From Streptococcus equinus ATCC 9812 (GTDB lineage: Bacteria > Bacillota > Bacilli > Lactobacillales > Streptococcaceae): a stretch of DNA of 64,000 nucleotides. The notes under the pieces were generated by a model. The model did not search any database. It worked only from the letters and a program-made list of their open reading frames with translations, and had not been told where the DNA came from. The stretch covers positions 623,288-687,287 of the forward strand of contig NZ_GL698429.1 in the NCBI RefSeq assembly GCF_000187265.1, given 5' to 3'. The translations under genes were made by a program, and so were the position numbers. Of the stretch, positions 1-9,229 are shown piece after piece; position 1 is the stretch's first letter, and the number at the start of each line of letters is the position of its first letter.

Positions 1-144
1 ACCAAACTGGAGGCAACCAACAAACTCATTAAAGACATCAAACGACAAGCCTTTGGATTCAGAAATTTCGACAACTTCAAAACAAAAATACTTATCACTT
101 TGAACATCAAGAAAGAGAGGACCAAAGTCCTCTCTCGCATGTGA
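1..144 (+). CDS. ISL3-family transposase, C-terminal 47 residues (partial)
   Basis: The open frame enters from the window edge in frame 1 and stops at TGA 142-144. The visible tail includes KRQAFGFRNFDNFK and ends KKERTKVLSRM, which resembles the C-terminus of DDE transposases of the ISL3 family. The catalytic residues lie upstream and cannot be judged, so I cannot say whether the copy is intact. The inverted repeat follows 7 bases after the stop, the usual spacing for an IS end. Confidence 0.75.
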   Translation, partial: TKLEATNKLIKDIKRQAFGFRNFDNFKTKILITLNIKKERTKVLSRM

Positions 145-178
145 TTATAAGTCAACCCACTACAGTTGACAAAGAACC
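1..178 (+). mobile_element. Right end of an ISL3-like insertion sequence
   Basis: The window opens inside an insertion sequence. The transposase tail ends at 144, and positions 152-178 form a typical terminal inverted repeat whose inward reading begins GGTTCTTTGTCAACTGTAGT. I recall this end as belonging to streptococcal ISL3-family elements (IS1193/IS1167 type). The rest of the element and its left repeat lie outside the window. The repeat directly abuts the A-run that forms the U-tract of the neighbouring terminator. Confidence 0.75.
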
Positions 179-180
179 AA

Positions 181-211
181 AAAAAAAGAAAACTAGAAAA
201 GCTCTAGTTTT
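181..211 (-). terminator. Terminator of the MarR-ABC-ABC operon
   Basis: The stem AAAACTAGA/TCTAGTTTT (189-197 with 203-211) has a 5-base loop. On the minus strand it is followed by CTTTTTTTTT. It lies just past the stop of the ABC gene at 221. The last T residues directly touch the IS inverted repeat. Confidence 0.85.
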
Positions 212-220
212 CTAACATTT

Positions 221-1993
221 TTATGCTACTTCAAACTGTGAGTTGTAAAGGTCAGCATAGAAGCCACCTTCTGTCATCAACTCATCATGATTTCCTTGTT
301 CGATGATGTTACCATCTTTCATAACAAGGATAAGATCAGCGTTTTTAATAGTTGATAGACGGTGAGCAATTACAAATGATGTGCGACCTTCCATCAATTT
401 ATCCATAGCTTTTTGAATCAATTCTTCAGTACGTGTATCAACTGAAGATGTTGCTTCGTCCAAGATAAGAAGCGGAGCATCTTTCAAAAGCGCACGCGCA
501 ATTGTCAAAAGTTGTTTTTGACCAATTGAAAGAGTTACTGAGTCATCAAGATAAGTATCATATCCATCAGGAAGCGTCATGATAAAGTGGTGAACACCGA
601 CTGCTTTAGCTGCGGCAACCACTTGTTCATCAGTAATGTTTTCTTGGTTGTAAATCAAGTTTTCTTTGATTGTACCTTCAAACAACCAAGTATCTTGAAG
701 CACCATTGAGAATTGATCGTGAACTTCTTCTCGTGACATGTTACGAGTATCGATACCATCGATAGAGATTTGACCTTTATCGATTTCATAAAATTTCATA
801 AGCAAATTAACAATGGTTGTTTTACCAGCACCTGTTGGTCCAACGATAGCCACTTTTTGTCCTGGTTTAGCAACCGCTGAAAAATCATGAATAATCGTTT
901 TATCTTTAGAGTAACCAAAGAAGACATTATCAAAGGCAACCTCACCTTTAACAGCTGTCAATTGACGTTCTTTGTGAGAATCGTCTTCCATTTCCTCTTC
1001 TTCAAGGAATTCAAAGACACGGCTCATTGCAGCAGTTGCTGATTGCATTTGTGTGAAGGCTTGCGCAATTTGTGATAATGGTTGTGAAAAGATACGAACA
1101 TAAGTCATAAAGGCAACCACATCACCCATTGTAATATCACCGTTAATAACTTTGACGGCACCAACAACACAGACCATAACGTAACCAAAGTTACCAGTGA
1201 AAATCATCAGCGGCATCATAATACCAGACAAGAATTGTGATTGCCACATTGATTTATAAAGGTTTGTATTTAGTTTCTTAAAGGCTTCACTTGTTTCTTC
1301 AGACGCGTTGTAACTTGTTACCACATTGTGTCCAGAATAAATTTCTTCGACATAACCATTGACTGCTGCCAAGTTGTTTTGTTGGCGTTTAAACAATGGT
1401 TGTGATGAGCCCATAATGACGATAACCAAAAGGAAACCGATGAAAACTGATCCGATAGCTGTCAAAGCCATACTTACATTTGAATGGAACATCATGAAAA
1501 TTGAACCAAACAAAAGCACAACAGAAGTCACTAATGTTCCCAGACTTTGGTTAAGTGATTGAGCAAGTAAGTCAACATCGTTTGTCACACGAGAAAGGGT
1601 ATCACCTTGTGAATGACTATCAAAATAATTTAGTGGAACACGATTAATTTTAACTTGAATAGCTGCACGTAATCGTTGTGAAAAACGTTGGACGATTGTG
1701 GCAACTGTAAAGTTTTGAATATAACCCACCACAGCTGAGACACCATACAAAACAGCAAGTGTCATTGCAATTTCTCCGACTTTATCCAAATCAACACCTG
1801 GAATTGTTCCCATTTTCGTAGGTGTCAATCCGTCCATAATCGTATTTGTAATCTCTTTTAATTTATCAGGTCCAATAACCGTGATAGTCGCAGAAATAAT
1901 CGCTCCAATCACCGCAAGGATAAATGGAAATTGGAAACCTTTGATATATGGCTTCATTCTGCTATAGAAAGATGCTTTTTTCTTATTTTCCAT
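221..1993 (-). CDS. ABC exporter half-transporter with canonical catalytic NBD (heterodimer partner 2)
   Basis: A 590-residue type-IV (exporter) half-transporter. The membrane domain covers roughly residues 20-320 and the nucleotide-binding domain 350-590. Walker A is GPTGAGKTT (385-393), the signature is the variant LSIGQ (488-492), and Walker B ends in the catalytic glutamate E513 (LLILDE). The H-loop histidine is H544. The partner gene just upstream carries the degenerate set, so the pair should form a heterodimer with one working ATP site, as in BmrCD, PatAB and TM287/288. Its start overlaps the end of the upstream ABC gene by 11 bases, indicating translational coupling. With the MarR gene at 3801 the arrangement is that of S. 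suis SatRAB-type fluoroquinolone exporters. The substrate is not shown by the sequence; multidrug export is inferred. Confidence 0.9.
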   Translation of the reverse strand: MENKKKASFYSRMKPYIKGFQFPFILAVIGAIISATITVIGPDKLKEITNTIMDGLTPTKMGTIPGVDLDKVGEIAMTLAVLYGVSAVVGYIQNFTVATIVQRFSQRLRAAIQVKINRVPLNYFDSHSQGDTLSRVTNDVDLLAQSLNQSLGTLVTSVVLLFGSIFMMFHSNVSMALTAIGSVFIGFLLVIVIMGSSQPLFKRQQNNLAAVNGYVEEIYSGHNVVTSYNASEETSEAFKKLNTNLYKSMWQSQFLSGIMMPLMIFTGNFGYVMVCVVGAVKVINGDITMGDVVAFMTYVRIFSQPLSQIAQAFTQMQSATAAMSRVFEFLEEEEMEDDSHKERQLTAVKGEVAFDNVFFGYSKDKTIIHDFSAVAKPGQKVAIVGPTGAGKTTIVNLLMKFYEIDKGQISIDGIDTRNMSREEVHDQFSMVLQDTWLFEGTIKENLIYNQENITDEQVVAAAKAVGVHHFIMTLPDGYDTYLDDSVTLSIGQKQLLTIARALLKDAPLLILDEATSSVDTRTEELIQKAMDKLMEGRTSFVIAHRLSTIKNADLILVMKDGNIIEQGNHDELMTEGGFYADLYNSQFEVA

Positions 1994-3797
1994 TTTCTAA
2001 TTCCTCCTTAGATAATTGTGAGTAGGCAATTTCACGGTAAACTTCATTGTTTGCAAGAAGTTCTTCATGAGTACCTTGACCAACAACTTTACCTTCGTCA
2101 AGAACCAAGATTTGGTCAGCGTCCATGATTGTCGAAATACGTTGAGCAACAATCAATTTTGTCATGTCAGCTGTGCGTTCTTTCAATTGTGAACGAAGAA
2201 TTCGGTCAGTCTTGTAGTCAAGCGCAGAGAAAGAATCATCAAAGATAATGATTTCTGGTTTACGTGCAAGAGCACGCGCAATTGCCAAACGTTGTTTTTG
2301 GCCGCCTGAGAAGTTCTGACCGCCTTGTGAAACTGGCGCTTTTAGTTGACCTTCTTTGCTTTCGACAAAGTCTCTACCTTGAGCCAAGTCAAGAGCTTCC
2401 CAGATTTTATCGTCATCAAGTGGTGAGCTATTGCTGTCACCCATATTCATATTAGAAGTGATGTCTCCGCTAAAGAGAACTGCTTTTTGTGGAATGTATC
2501 CGACAATCTTATGAAGCGTATCATGGTCGTAATCACGAACATTGACACCATCAACCTTGATTGTTCCTTCCGTCGCATCGTAGAAACGTGGAATCAAGTT
2601 CACTAAGGTTGATTTACCTGAACCAGTTGATCCAATAAAGGCAACTGTATCACCAGCCTTAGCTTTGAAAGAAACATGTTCTAGGACAGCCTCAGAATTT
2701 TTACTGTATCGGAATGAAACATTATCAAACTCTACAGTTCCTTTTTCTTTTGGTTTAGCTTTACTTTCTTCAGGATAAAGTACAGATGATTTTGTATCCA
2801 AAACTTCATTGATACGACCTGCCGCTACAACCGCACGCGGCAAGATAAAGAACACAGCAATCATCATCATAAATCCGATAACAACTTGCATGGCATATGA
2901 TGAATAAACCACCATATCAGAGAAAATGTTCACCTTGTCTTGCATAGCGCCTGCAATTTTTGTCGGATCTTTTGGAATAGCAATATCTTCAATCAAGAAG
3001 GCACCAATCCAGTAAATCGCCAATGTCATACCACTTGAAATACTTGTCATCACCGGTGACATCAATGACATTGAACGTCCAATGAAAAGGTTAAGATTTG
3101 TGACATCGTTATTTGCCTTTTCGAATTTACCGTCTTGGTAGCTTTCAGCGTTATAAGCTCGAACAACTCGAATACCACTTAATGATTCACGTGTAATACT
3201 GTTTAGTTTATCAGTTAGTTTTTGAATCATACGTTGTTTTGGCATTACCATCATAAGAAGGAAAGCAAGCATGAAAATCATGACTGCAACCGCCACAACA
3301 AGTACCATTAACCATTCATGGTTCTTATCAGCAATCTTAGTAATTGCCCAAATCGCCATAATCGGACCTTTAGTAACGACTTGAAGTCCCATTGTGAAGA
3401 CTAATTGAATTTGAGTAATATCATTCGTTGTACGTGTCAAAAGACTTGGAATTGAAAACTTCTTGATTTCGGCATCCGAATAGTCTAAAACACTATGGAA
3501 AATATCATCACGTAGACGAGTACTGAAACTTGCTGCAATACGTGCCGCTAAGAAACCGACAACCACAGATGCTGCAAAACTTCCTAAAGAAAGCAAGACC
3601 ATACGCATTCCAGGGGCATCAAAATTCCAAGCAAATATATCTTTCGCTTTTGTTCCTTGAGTTGATAGCAAGGATGTGATATCTGACATGTAATCAGGGA
3701 TTTTCAAATCCAAGAAAACATTCAAACACACAAATAGTACGGCAATAATTATCATAGCAACTTCTTTTGCCGTTAATCGTTTAAAAATTTTTAACAT
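1983..3797 (-). CDS. ABC exporter half-transporter with degenerate NBD (heterodimer partner 1)
   Basis: A 604-residue half-transporter with six predicted membrane helices in residues 15-330, followed by an ATPase domain. Walker A is GSTGSGKST (389-397) and the signature FSGGQ (496-500) is canonical. The Walker B glutamate is replaced by D521 (IIIFDD) and the switch histidine by Q552 (IVAQR). These substitutions mark the non-hydrolysing site of heterodimeric exporters, and the downstream protein supplies the intact residues. The gene begins 3 bases after the MarR gene ends and overlaps its partner, so the three form one operon. A PatA/SatA-type role in drug efflux is inferred from context; the natural substrate is unknown. 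Confidence 0.9.
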   Translation of the reverse strand: MLKIFKRLTAKEVAMIIIAVLFVCLNVFLDLKIPDYMSDITSLLSTQGTKAKDIFAWNFDAPGMRMVLLSLGSFAASVVVGFLAARIAASFSTRLRDDIFHSVLDYSDAEIKKFSIPSLLTRTTNDITQIQLVFTMGLQVVTKGPIMAIWAITKIADKNHEWLMVLVVAVAVMIFMLAFLLMMVMPKQRMIQKLTDKLNSITRESLSGIRVVRAYNAESYQDGKFEKANNDVTNLNLFIGRSMSLMSPVMTSISSGMTLAIYWIGAFLIEDIAIPKDPTKIAGAMQDKVNIFSDMVVYSSYAMQVVIGFMMMIAVFFILPRAVVAAGRINEVLDTKSSVLYPEESKAKPKEKGTVEFDNVSFRYSKNSEAVLEHVSFKAKAGDTVAFIGSTGSGKSTLVNLIPRFYDATEGTIKVDGVNVRDYDHDTLHKIVGYIPQKAVLFSGDITSNMNMGDSNSSPLDDDKIWEALDLAQGRDFVESKEGQLKAPVSQGGQNFSGGQKQRLAIARALARKPEIIIFDDSFSALDYKTDRILRSQLKERTADMTKLIVAQRISTIMDADQILVLDEGKVVGQGTHEELLANNEVYREIAYSQLSKEELENGK

Positions 3798-3800
3798 GCG

Positions 3801-4241
3801 TTACTCCTTGTTTTCTAAATTTTTCAAAATACGATCAAAGACACGACCAGAAATTTCTAGCTCTTCACGACTAATGCCATCAAAAATTTGCTTGTGAACC
3901 GCAGCGTGAAAAGCATCAATATCTTTTGTCTTAGCTCGGCCAAGTTCTGTAAGCACTACACGCTTGTAACGCTTATCAACTTCAGATGGAACAACTTTTA
4001 TAAAACCATTCTTTTCCATTCTTTTAATCAAATTGCTGGTTACTGATTTTGAAATTTTAAGCTTACGTTCAATATCTTTAATGAAAACTTCTTTGTCTTC
4101 ATTATCTCTCAGATATAAAACCGCAAATCCCTGCGGACCAGCTAAGTTCTCCACATCATGAAGTTCACCGAGTTCGTGCACACGGTTTTCCATCAAATTA
4201 ACGAAGTCTCTTAATTGTGAAAACGGATCTTTATCTCGCAT
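3801..4241 (-). CDS. MarR-family transcriptional regulator
   Basis: A 146-residue protein with a winged helix-turn-helix. The recognition region is around residues 60-80 (KISKSVTSNLIKRMEKNGF) and the wing contains DKRYKRVVLTE, typical of MarR. The start ATG has AGTGAGGAAA just upstream. It is first in an operon with the two ABC exporter subunits. The promoter ahead of it carries a perfect dyad in the spacer, so autorepression relieved by a ligand is the likely mode. It is analogous to SatR of S. suis; the identity of the ligand is not visible. Confidence 0.9.
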   Translation of the reverse strand: MRDKDPFSQLRDFVNLMENRVHELGELHDVENLAGPQGFAVLYLRDNEDKEVFIKDIERKLKISKSVTSNLIKRMEKNGFIKVVPSEVDKRYKRVVLTELGRAKTKDIDAFHAAVHKQIFDGISREELEISGRVFDRILKNLENKE

Positions 4242-4267
4242 TTTTTCCTCACTTTCTGAAAAGCTTT

Positions 4268-4319
4268 CAAGAATAATTCTTGCAAGTTATATTATAGTTC
4301 TTATGAGAACTATTGTCAA
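4268..4319 (-). promoter_or_regulatory. Promoter and two dyad operators of the MarR-ABC operon
   Basis: On the minus strand, TTGACA (4314-4319) and TATAAT (4291-4296) are separated by exactly 17 bases. The spacer is filled by the palindrome ATAGTTCT-TATG-AGAACTAT (4294-4313). A second dyad, CAAGAAT-A-ATTCTTG (4268-4282), lies in the leader. Both are plausible MarR operators. Confidence 0.85.
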
Positions 4320-4354
4320 GAAAAAAGTTCTCGTGTTAATTATTTTTTAACTAT

Positions 4355-4381
4355 AAAAGAAAAAGCGCTGACCATCAGCGC
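4355..4381 (-). terminator. Terminator after the deformylase-like gene
   Basis: The stem GCGCTGA/TCAGCGC (4365-4371 with 4375-4381) has a 3-base loop and is followed on the minus strand by TTTTTCTTTT. It lies 7 bases past the stop of the gene at 4389. Confidence 0.85.
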
Positions 4382-4388
4382 CTTCACC

Positions 4389-4799
4389 TTAAATAATAAT
4401 ACCTTCTAAATGGTCCAGCTCATGCTGACAAATTTGTGCAGGTAGCCCTGTCAACGTAAGGCTTTGTTTGTTCCAATTTTTATCCATGAAAGTAACATCA
4501 ATTTTTTGATAACGACGTGTCGAACGTGAACCCACCAAAGAAAGGCATGATTCCTCTGTATCAAAAGGCAATGATTTGTTCGTCATAACTGGGTTAAACA
4601 TAATTAAATCACCTAGTCCCATATTCACAATGATGGCACGTTTTTTTACGCCAATCATATTTGCCGCCATACCAACACAATTTTCACGATTCGCATTCAA
4701 GGTATCTTGTAAATCCGTTGCAAGATACAAATCGGCTTCTGTTGCTTCTTCTGATTTTTGTGCCAAGAAAAACGTATCTTTTACAATTTCTTTAATCAT
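4389..4799 (-). CDS. Peptide deformylase paralogue, probably inactive or altered
   Basis: A 136-residue protein of the polypeptide deformylase fold, shorter than the housekeeping enzyme. The metal ligands are kept: C85 in EESCLS (motif 2, normally EGCLS) and H126/H130 in HELDH (motif 3). Motif 1 is degraded to CVGMAANM (41-48), where the family has GxGxAAxQ, so the glutamine that stabilises the transition state is replaced by M48. Streptococci are known to carry a second, non-essential deformylase paralogue without clear activity (pneumococcal DefA), and this gene fits that class. Its ribosome-binding site GGAG lies inside the end of the upstream acetyltransferase, 2 bases from its stop, so the two were translationally coupled. 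Confidence 0.8.
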   Translation of the reverse strand: MIKEIVKDTFFLAQKSEEATEADLYLATDLQDTLNANRENCVGMAANMIGVKKRAIIVNMGLGDLIMFNPVMTNKSLPFDTEESCLSLVGSRSTRRYQKIDVTFMDKNWNKQSLTLTGLPAQICQHELDHLEGIII

Positions 4800-4801
4800 A
4801 T

Positions 4802-5304
4802 TTACTCCATTACTAATTCCATAATATCAAAATCAATCAAAAGTCCATCGACTTCCATAAAACCTTTAAAAGTACCAATTTTTTGAAACCCCAAGCTTTC
4901 ATAAAGGTGAATAGCTGACTTATTGTCAGACCTAACCTCAAGGAAAAGAATTTTTAAATCAGACTGCTTTGCAAGAGCAATTAATTGAGTCATCAACTTT
5001 CGATCGATTCTTTGATTCCAATTAGACTTTTTTACCGCAATCCCAATCTCAGCTCTATGAGCTAAGCGTTTTTTACGAAAACCACTATAGTTACAAGTAC
5101 CAACAATTTGGTTATTAACTTCAGCTAACAGAAAAAAGATGTGTCAGCATTCTGAACTTCTGTTAAAATACTCTCTTCATCGCCGACAGAAAGTCCAATG
5201 CCTTCGCTCCCATAGGAGAGGTTGTCTGTTTCTGAACCGATTTGATAACAAAATTCTAAAATGGCTTTAGCGTCATTTACTTTTGCTTTCCTTATTGTGA
5301 CCAT
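4802..5304 (-). pseudogene. GNAT acetyltransferase, frameshifted
   Basis: Translation from ATG 5304 (preceded by AGAGGAGAC) gives a GNAT N-terminus beginning MVTIRKAKVNDAKAILEF. It hits TAG at 5125-5127 after 59 codons. Shifting frame at the A6 run (5132-5137; one base short of restoring the frame) resumes with LLAEVNNQIVGTCNYSGF and runs to the stop at 4802. It includes the acetyl-CoA region and the C-terminal LYESLGFQKIGTFKG. The restored protein would be about 167 residues, normal for RimI-like GNATs. The single missing base could be a true mutation, a slippage tract or a sequencing error. A shorter in-frame piece from 4996 keeps only the last 64 residues and would not be a full enzyme. 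Confidence 0.8.
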
Positions 5305-5352
5305 ATGAAAGTCTCCTCTTTCGATAAAATCATTATATCAAAAAATGGTATT

Positions 5353-5388
5353 AACCAAAAGAGCCCACCAATGTGAGCTCTTTTGGTT
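5353..5388 (-). terminator. Terminator hairpin after gdhA
   Basis: A 12-bp perfect stem AACCAAAAGAGC/GCTCTTTTGGTT (5353-5364 with 5377-5388) with a 12-base loop lies between gdhA and the acetyltransferase pseudogene. The following T-run on the minus strand is interrupted (AATACCATTTTTTG). It may work in both directions. Confidence 0.65.
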
Positions 5389-5455
5389 ATTTGATATTAG
5401 AGAATTAATTAAGATAATAATGGCTTGTTTAATCTGTCTGTATGCTTCTAGAAAA

Positions 5456-6844
<1,389 letters not shown>

Positions 6845-6850
6845 TTAAAT

Positions 6851-6879
6851 ATTATAAATTTTCTGAATATTGATGTCAA
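6851..6879 (-). promoter_or_regulatory. gdhA promoter with CodY-like box in the spacer
   Basis: On the minus strand, TTGACA (6874-6879) and TATAAT (6851-6856) are 17 bases apart. The spacer includes AATATTCAGAAAATT (6857-6871), a 14/15 match to the CodY consensus AATTTTCWGAAAATT. Binding there would block RNA polymerase. Confidence 0.8.
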
Positions 6880-7034
6880 GCATTTTCGATAAGTTTTTTG
6901 AAAAATTCACGATTTTATGTCATAAAATGTTACATATAATATTAAAAACTCCTAAAAACCTGTCAGTACATGCTCTAACAAACTTTTTTGTGAAAAATGT
7001 GATATGATAAAGGTAACTTACAGGAGGTATCATT

Positions 7035-7532
7035 ATGAAACGTTTTTCATTTTTAGCAGGGATTATCGCAACTCTTATCGGCTTGTTTCTTTTTATTCAT
7101 CCTTTTACAACAACTGCTATGATTGGCTGGATTATCGCCATCATCATTTTCTTTTCTGGTTTCACCAGTCTTATGATGTTTTCTAGCAGTTTCACTCGTT
7201 CACCTTGGTACTTATTACAGGGAATTCTATCCATTATTTTTGGCATTATTCTTCTCTCAAGTTCAGCTATGTCACTATCAAGTGCGGTTATGACAATCGC
7301 TGCTTACTGGTTTTTGATTAGTGGTATTCTTCGCTTAATTGGTGGATTTCAAATGCGTAAAGCAGGATTTTACGACGCTAATCGATTTTTGAGTTCAGCT
7401 GTAATTGCTATTCTTATTGGACTCTTCCTCCTATTTAATCCAACATTATCAGCTATATTTGTTGGTCGACTTGCGGGTCTTCTTCTTATGGCTGTTGGTG
7501 TTTCAGGAATTACTTTTTCATTTAAATTATAA
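7035..7532 (+). CDS. HdeD/DUF308-like membrane protein
   Basis: A 165-residue, very hydrophobic protein with about six transmembrane helices arranged as three similar pairs, the pattern of the DUF308/HdeD family. Typical pieces are GLFLFIHPF near the N-terminus and GLFLLFNP in the third repeat. HdeD of E. coli is linked to acid resistance at high density; a stress role here is only inferred. The start ATG has a strong AGGAGGT 9 bases upstream. A TATGAT (7003-7008) is a possible -10 without a good -35. The gene is monocistronic, transcribed away from gdhA and converging with queF. Confidence 0.85.
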   Translation: MKRFSFLAGIIATLIGLFLFIHPFTTTAMIGWIIAIIIFFSGFTSLMMFSSSFTRSPWYLLQGILSIIFGIILLSSSAMSLSSAVMTIAAYWFLISGILRLIGGFQMRKAGFYDANRFLSSAVIAILIGLFLLFNPTLSAIFVGRLAGLLLMAVGVSGITFSFKL

Positions 7533-7538
7533 TAAACA

Positions 7539-7572
7539 AAAGTCTCGGATAATTTTCCGAGACTTTATTTTT
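7539..7572. terminator. Bidirectional terminator between the HdeD-like gene and queF
   Basis: The 10-bp stem AAAGTCTCGG/CCGAGACTTT (7539-7548 with 7557-7566) has an 8-base loop and is followed by ATTTTT on the plus strand and TTGTTTATT on the minus strand. The two convergent genes end on either side. Confidence 0.85.
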
Positions 7573-8062
7573 AGCGGTTATCAATTTTTTCTGGGTAGAG
7601 ATCGTGATTCATCAAACGATGCTCTGCCATTTTTTCATATTTTGTACCAGGTTTACCATAGTTGAAGTATGGATCAATTGACAATCCACCACGTGGTGTG
7701 AATTTTCCCCAAACTTCGAGGTAACGAGGATTAAGCAATTTAATCAAATCTTTCCCGATTGTGTTAATGCAATTTTCATGAAAATCTCCATGATTGCGGT
7801 AACTAAAAAGATAAAGTTTTAAAGATTTTGATTCAACACAAAGTTTGTCAGGAATGTATGATAGATAAATAGTAGCAAAATCGGGTTGCCCTGTAATCGG
7901 ACAAAGTGATGTAAACTCTGGACAGTTAAATTTGATAAAATAATCATTTTCAACGTGTCGATTATCAAATGATTCTAGTATACTTGGGTTGTATTCATAT
8001 GTGTATTTTGTGTTTTGGTTTCCCAAAAGCGTTAAATCTTTCATTTCATCTGTTCTTGTCAT
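7571..8062 (-). CDS. queF: NADPH-dependent preQ0 reductase (7-cyano-7-deazaguanine reductase)
   Basis: A 163-residue single-domain (YkvM-type) QueF, which reduces the nitrile of preQ0 to the aminomethyl of preQ1, the last step before insertion into tRNA. The nucleophile is C54 in [11 protein letters not shown] and the acid is D61. The family signature [13 protein letters not shown] spans 77-89 and is followed by HGDFHEN. It is the last gene of queC-queD-queE-queF, 14 bases after queE. Its product, preQ1, is the expected ligand of the riboswitch ahead of queC. Confidence 0.95.
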   Translation of the reverse strand: MTRTDEMKDLTLLGNQNTKYTYEYNPSILESFDNRHVENDYFIKFNCPEFTSLCPITGQPDFATIYLSYIPDKLCVESKSLKLYLFSYRNHGDFHENCINTIGKDLIKLLNPRYLEVWGKFTPRGGLSIDPYFNYGKPGTKYEKMAEHRLMNHDLYPEKIDNR

Positions 8063-8076
8063 GTTAAATCTCCTTT

Positions 8077-8790
8077 TTAAACACCACGTTTATTGTCATA
8101 TAAAAGCGTATGTAATTGTGGTAATACGCGTACGGATTGCCATTCAGGGTCTGCAGCCACCGTTTCCCATAGCATGCGCAGACGATTAAGCTGTGCTTCT
8201 ACAATATTTCCAGCAGCATGAGGCTCTGGGTTCCCTGCAGATAGGTACAAAACATCTGGTTGATAACGGTTTTGAATCATTTTTGCAAATGCCAAATCGT
8301 CATCATCAAAGACAGGAATTTTAAAAGTATGCTGGTCTTTTTCCAATTGTGACACAATAAAATCAAGTGTTTCAAAATTCACAGTCATTTTACTTGATGG
8401 TGGTTTTGGACTGAGTGTCACCTGATCAATGTCCTTAAGCCAAGTTTGCCAACGTGACCCTTGCGTTTCAATACCAAGTGTGACACCACGCGCCTTGAGT
8501 TTAGTAACTAATTCTCCCATACTTGCCCCTAAAAGGCATGGATTCCCACCTGACAAAGTCACATAATCGTAAGTACCCAGTCGATCAAGTTCAGCAATAA
8601 TTTCATCTGCTGTCATACGATTTGGCTTTTCAGAACCATTCCAAGTAAAATCTGAATCACACCAAGCACAATGATAATCACAGCCACCTGTTCTTACAAA
8701 CATGGTCTTTTGTCCAATTGCTCTGCCTTCTCCTTGGAAAGTTGGCCCAAAAATTTCTAAAACAGGAATGGTTAATGGTCGCTTAGGCAT
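8077..8790 (-). CDS. queE: 7-carboxy-7-deazaguanine synthase (radical SAM)
   Basis: A 237-residue QueE, a radical SAM enzyme that converts 6-carboxytetrahydropterin to 7-carboxy-7-deazaguanine. The [4Fe-4S] cluster cysteines are C37, C41 and C44 in [14 protein letters not shown] (CX3CX2C). The N-terminal [14 protein letters not shown] is the usual QueE opening. The start overlaps the end of queD by 8 bases, so translation is coupled. Confidence 0.95.
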   Translation of the reverse strand: MPKRPLTIPVLEIFGPTFQGEGRAIGQKTMFVRTGGCDYHCAWCDSDFTWNGSEKPNRMTADEIIAELDRLGTYDYVTLSGGNPCLLGASMGELVTKLKARGVTLGIETQGSRWQTWLKDIDQVTLSPKPPSSKMTVNFETLDFIVSQLEKDQHTFKIPVFDDDDLAFAKMIQNRYQPDVLYLSAGNPEPHAAGNIVEAQLNRLRMLWETVAADPEWQSVRVLPQLHTLLYDNKRGV

Positions 8791-9229
8791 CTAACTCCCA
8801 CTCCCTTCTGAACTCAGCATAAGAAGTTGGTGTTTCATATAAACGGACATATTCTACTCGAGTGTCTCGCTCTTTTGGCAAATACTGCTCTAACTGTTTA
8901 AAAATCCAATAAACCATATTTTCAGCAGTCGTATTCATGTAGGGTAGACTTTCATTTAAATAGCGATGATCCAAATATGGTTCCAAGTGGTCTTTATAAA
9001 TTTGCTTGATATCTCCAAAATCAACTGCCATTGCGCGATTATCCAGCATTCCAGAAACAGCAAGTTGTAGGTGATAAGTATGCCCATGAAGTGCTTTACA
9101 CTTCCCATCATAATCATATAAATGATGCGCTGCATCAAATGTAAATTCTTTTGAAACCATGACACGGTGTGGACAATACACAAGTGACTCACCTGTCGGT
9201 TTTTTAATTTCTTTTGGGATTTCAAACAT
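8783..9229 (-). CDS. queD: 6-carboxytetrahydropterin synthase
   Basis: A 148-residue QueD/PTPS-fold enzyme producing 6-carboxytetrahydropterin from dihydroneopterin triphosphate. Zinc ligands are in FDAAHHLY (H35 or H36) and LHGHTYHL (H48, H50), with the catalytic cysteine C44 in GKCKALHGH. The start ATG overlaps the last base of queC's stop codon. It is slightly longer at the N-terminus than the minimal family. Confidence 0.95.
   Translation of the reverse strand: MFEIPKEIKKPTGESLVYCPHRVMVSKEFTFDAAHHLYDYDGKCKALHGHTYHLQLAVSGMLDNRAMAVDFGDIKQIYKDHLEPYLDHRYLNESLPYMNTTAENMVYWIFKQLEQYLPKERDTRVEYVRLYETPTSYAEFRREWELDA

Noticed and set aside
7004-7186. Plus-strand 60-codon frame overlapping the HdeD-like gene
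   Set aside because: It overlaps the real gene in another frame and contains its ribosome-binding site within the coding sequence.
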